Assembly (NCBI GenBank): GCA_037113605.1
Contig: CM073733.1
Span: 32,827,501 to 32,891,500 of the forward strand
DNA from: Calophaca sinica
Lineage: Eukaryota > Streptophyta > Magnoliopsida > Fabales > Fabaceae
Reading direction: 5' to 3'
DNA: 64,000 nucleotides
Shown here: piece by piece, positions 62,886-64,000 of the stretch
Numbering within the stretch: the first letter of the stretch is position 1
Layout of the letters: each line of letters opens with the position of its first letter
Notes under the pieces: model-generated
Database searches by the model: none
Told to the model about the DNA's origin: nothing
Seen by the model: the letters and a program-made list of their open reading frames with translations, nothing else
Program-made: the position numbers and the translations under genes

Positions 62886-63893
62886 TTAGTAGTCATGAGA
62901 GTGGTGGTACATGGCAGGATTCATGGCTTCTCTATGCTGGCTATTACGACTGCTATCATCATCACCAGCTTCCATCCTCGAACTCATATGAGCTGCACCA
63001 AGGTTAAGATACACCAACCTTGAATCCAAGTTAAGGTTATTACCAACATTATTGTTGTTGTTGTTGTTGCCAACGCCACTATTATGGTCTTCATTCATAT
63101 GAGGATACATAGTTGTTGCCGAAGAAGTAGCATTGTTGTTAGCATTAGCATTTCCTTCTTCCCTTGACATAACAAGAGCCGCTGATTGAACAAGCTCCAA
63201 ACACAACCTAAGCTTGTTTGGTTCAATGTGGGTTAATCCAGGGACAGCACCTTTGAAGAGAAAATCAGAAGTTAGGGTTCTTAAGATGTCCAACGGGGTA
63301 ACACCATCAACGGTTCTTACATTCGGATCGGCGTGGTGGTCAAGCAACACCGCCACCATGTCCGGCGAGACCATTTCCGCGGCGATATGCAACGGAGTTT
63401 TACCGGAGGGACCGGCGGGGTAGTTAACATCAGCTGCACCGAGTTCCAACAATGCTTTCACCACTTCTCTGCTACAATTCTCAACAGCATAGGGTAATGC
63501 CAATGCTTCATCGAGGTTAAGGCCTTCACCCATTACCATGAGTTTCACCAGTTCCACGTCGGAGGAGTCGAGAGCCCGCCTCATTCGCCGGATTTTTTGG
63601 TCTTCTAAGTCGGCTGCCGCGCCGAGATCATGATGGTGGTGGTGATGATGGTGGTGGTGGTGGTGGGGGATTAAGGAGCGGCGTGATAGGGATGATTTGA
63701 GACGAAGCTCTTCGATTTTGGCAACAATGTCAATAGGGATGTGTTTTGCTAGGACTTCTGGTGGAAGACCTGATTTTGCTACGAGGTGGGAACATGTGGT
63801 CCATAGTTGGTGCATGTCTTGTTTTCTTGAAGCTAGTAGCACTTTCATTACGTCTTCTATTGATGCCTTCTCTACCATGCTCGCTAGTTGTTT
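62886..63893 (-). CDS. NOOT/COCH-BOP-like transcriptional co-regulator, last exon (ankyrin part)
   Basis: The exon starts at 63893 after acceptor TTGCGACAG and encodes the last 335 residues (KQLASMVEKASIEDVMKVLL ... HHSHDY). It contains the BOP/NPR-type segment MHQLWTTCSHLVAKSGLPPE, the RRMRRALDSSDVELVKLMVM block, and ankyrin repeats (LPYAVENCSREVVKALLELG, GKTPLHIAAEMVSPDMVAVL, DPNVRTVDGVTPLDILRTLT). HIEPNKLRLCLELVQSAAL and an Asn-rich tail follow. BLADE-ON-PETIOLE proteins work with TGA bZIP factors in the nucleus and pattern leaf bases, stipules, abscission and, in legumes, nodules. The BTB exon lies beyond 64000. A run of 12 His (CAY codons, 63624-63660) interrupts the linker before the ankyrin region. 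Which legume paralogue it is cannot be decided. The exon is intact. Confidence 0.92.
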   Translation of the reverse strand, partial: KQLASMVEKASIEDVMKVLLASRKQDMHQLWTTCSHLVAKSGLPPEVLAKHIPIDIVAKIEELRLKSSLSRRSLIPHHHHHHHHHHHHDLGAAADLEDQKIRRMRRALDSSDVELVKLMVMGEGLNLDEALALPYAVENCSREVVKALLELGAADVNYPAGPSGKTPLHIAAEMVSPDMVAVLLDHHADPNVRTVDGVTPLDILRTLTSDFLFKGAVPGLTHIEPNKLRLCLELVQSAALVMSREEGNANANNNATSSATTMYPHMNEDHNSGVGNNNNNNNVGNNLNLDSRLVYLNLGAAHMSSRMEAGDDDSSRNSQHREAMNPAMYHHSHDY

Positions 63894-64000
63894 CTGTCGC
63901 AACAAAGGGAAAAAAATAAATAAATAAATAAACAGTGAGTGATGAGAGTAGGAAAAAAAAAATAAAAAATTGATAAAAGGGAAGAGAACAAAATGGGAAG
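63894..64000 (-). other. Start of the intron preceding the NOOT/BOP-like last exon
   Basis: On the minus strand a T-rich tract (about 63903-63925) leads to the acceptor CAG at 63896-63894. The window ends inside this intron. Confidence 0.8.

Overview
The window is plant nuclear DNA, most likely from a papilionoid legume. Evidence is the 3' exon of a BLADE-ON-PETIOLE/NOOT-COCH-type gene, a plant Sec14-like gene, plant-specific retrotransposon clades (Tat with a second RNase H, Athila, copia, TRIM) and a nuclear copy of plastid trnA-UGC. The species is not determined. Only two host genes look intact as read: a three-exon Sec14/CRAL-TRIO-like gene on + (23142-29045, intron 1 of about 4.9 kb) and the last exon of a NOOT/BOP-like co-regulator on - (62886-63893; its 5' part lies beyond the right edge). 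A damaged B3-domain gene (19.8-21.5 kb, -) and a P5CR-like exon fragment (34.9 kb, +) are the other host-gene traces.

Left end (1-5.8 kb): an endogenous caulimovirid fragment on the - strand. It keeps a 30K-type movement protein and a chain of four small ORFs after it, each overlapping the previous one by 4-11 bases. Upstream are a TATA box and AATAAA in the arrangement of a pararetroviral promoter/leader, then a 319-codon ORF in the position of the transactivator. Coat protein and reverse transcriptase are absent. The viral DNA abuts a plastid insert carrying the whole trnA-UGC gene with its intron.

6.7-19.0 kb: a complete but decayed Ty3/gypsy Tat-clade element on - with LTRs, 5-bp target duplication, PBS, PPT, gag, pol with a second RNase H and integrase, and a spliced antisense ORF on +. 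A 1.7-kb CACTA element with 3-bp target duplication is nested in its minisatellite. The Tat element sits inside an older local duplication.

19-35 kb: B3 gene remnant, several inverted-repeat elements (9-bp, 8-bp and TA target sites), the Sec14-like gene whose first intron is swollen by a 2.9-kb terminal-inverted-repeat element, a 0.35-kb foldback, a local duplication and a LINE 3' end.

35.5-48.8 kb: a very young copia element (-, its two 210-bp LTRs look identical, one frameshift in integrase), a perfect 38-bp palindrome, and a 5'-truncated Athila element (+) with its 3' LTR.

49-60 kb: a MITE with 9-bp target duplication, two TRIM elements in opposite orientation (one nested in another MITE), a Stowaway, and a 7-kb CACTA element with hairpin-forming subterminal repeats, an internally deleted TNP2 transposase and a second gene joining a Transposase_24-like region to a Ulp1-like cysteine protease. 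The right end holds a LINE fragment, a Stowaway, and the NOOT/BOP exon.

All calls come from reading the sequence; no database search was run.
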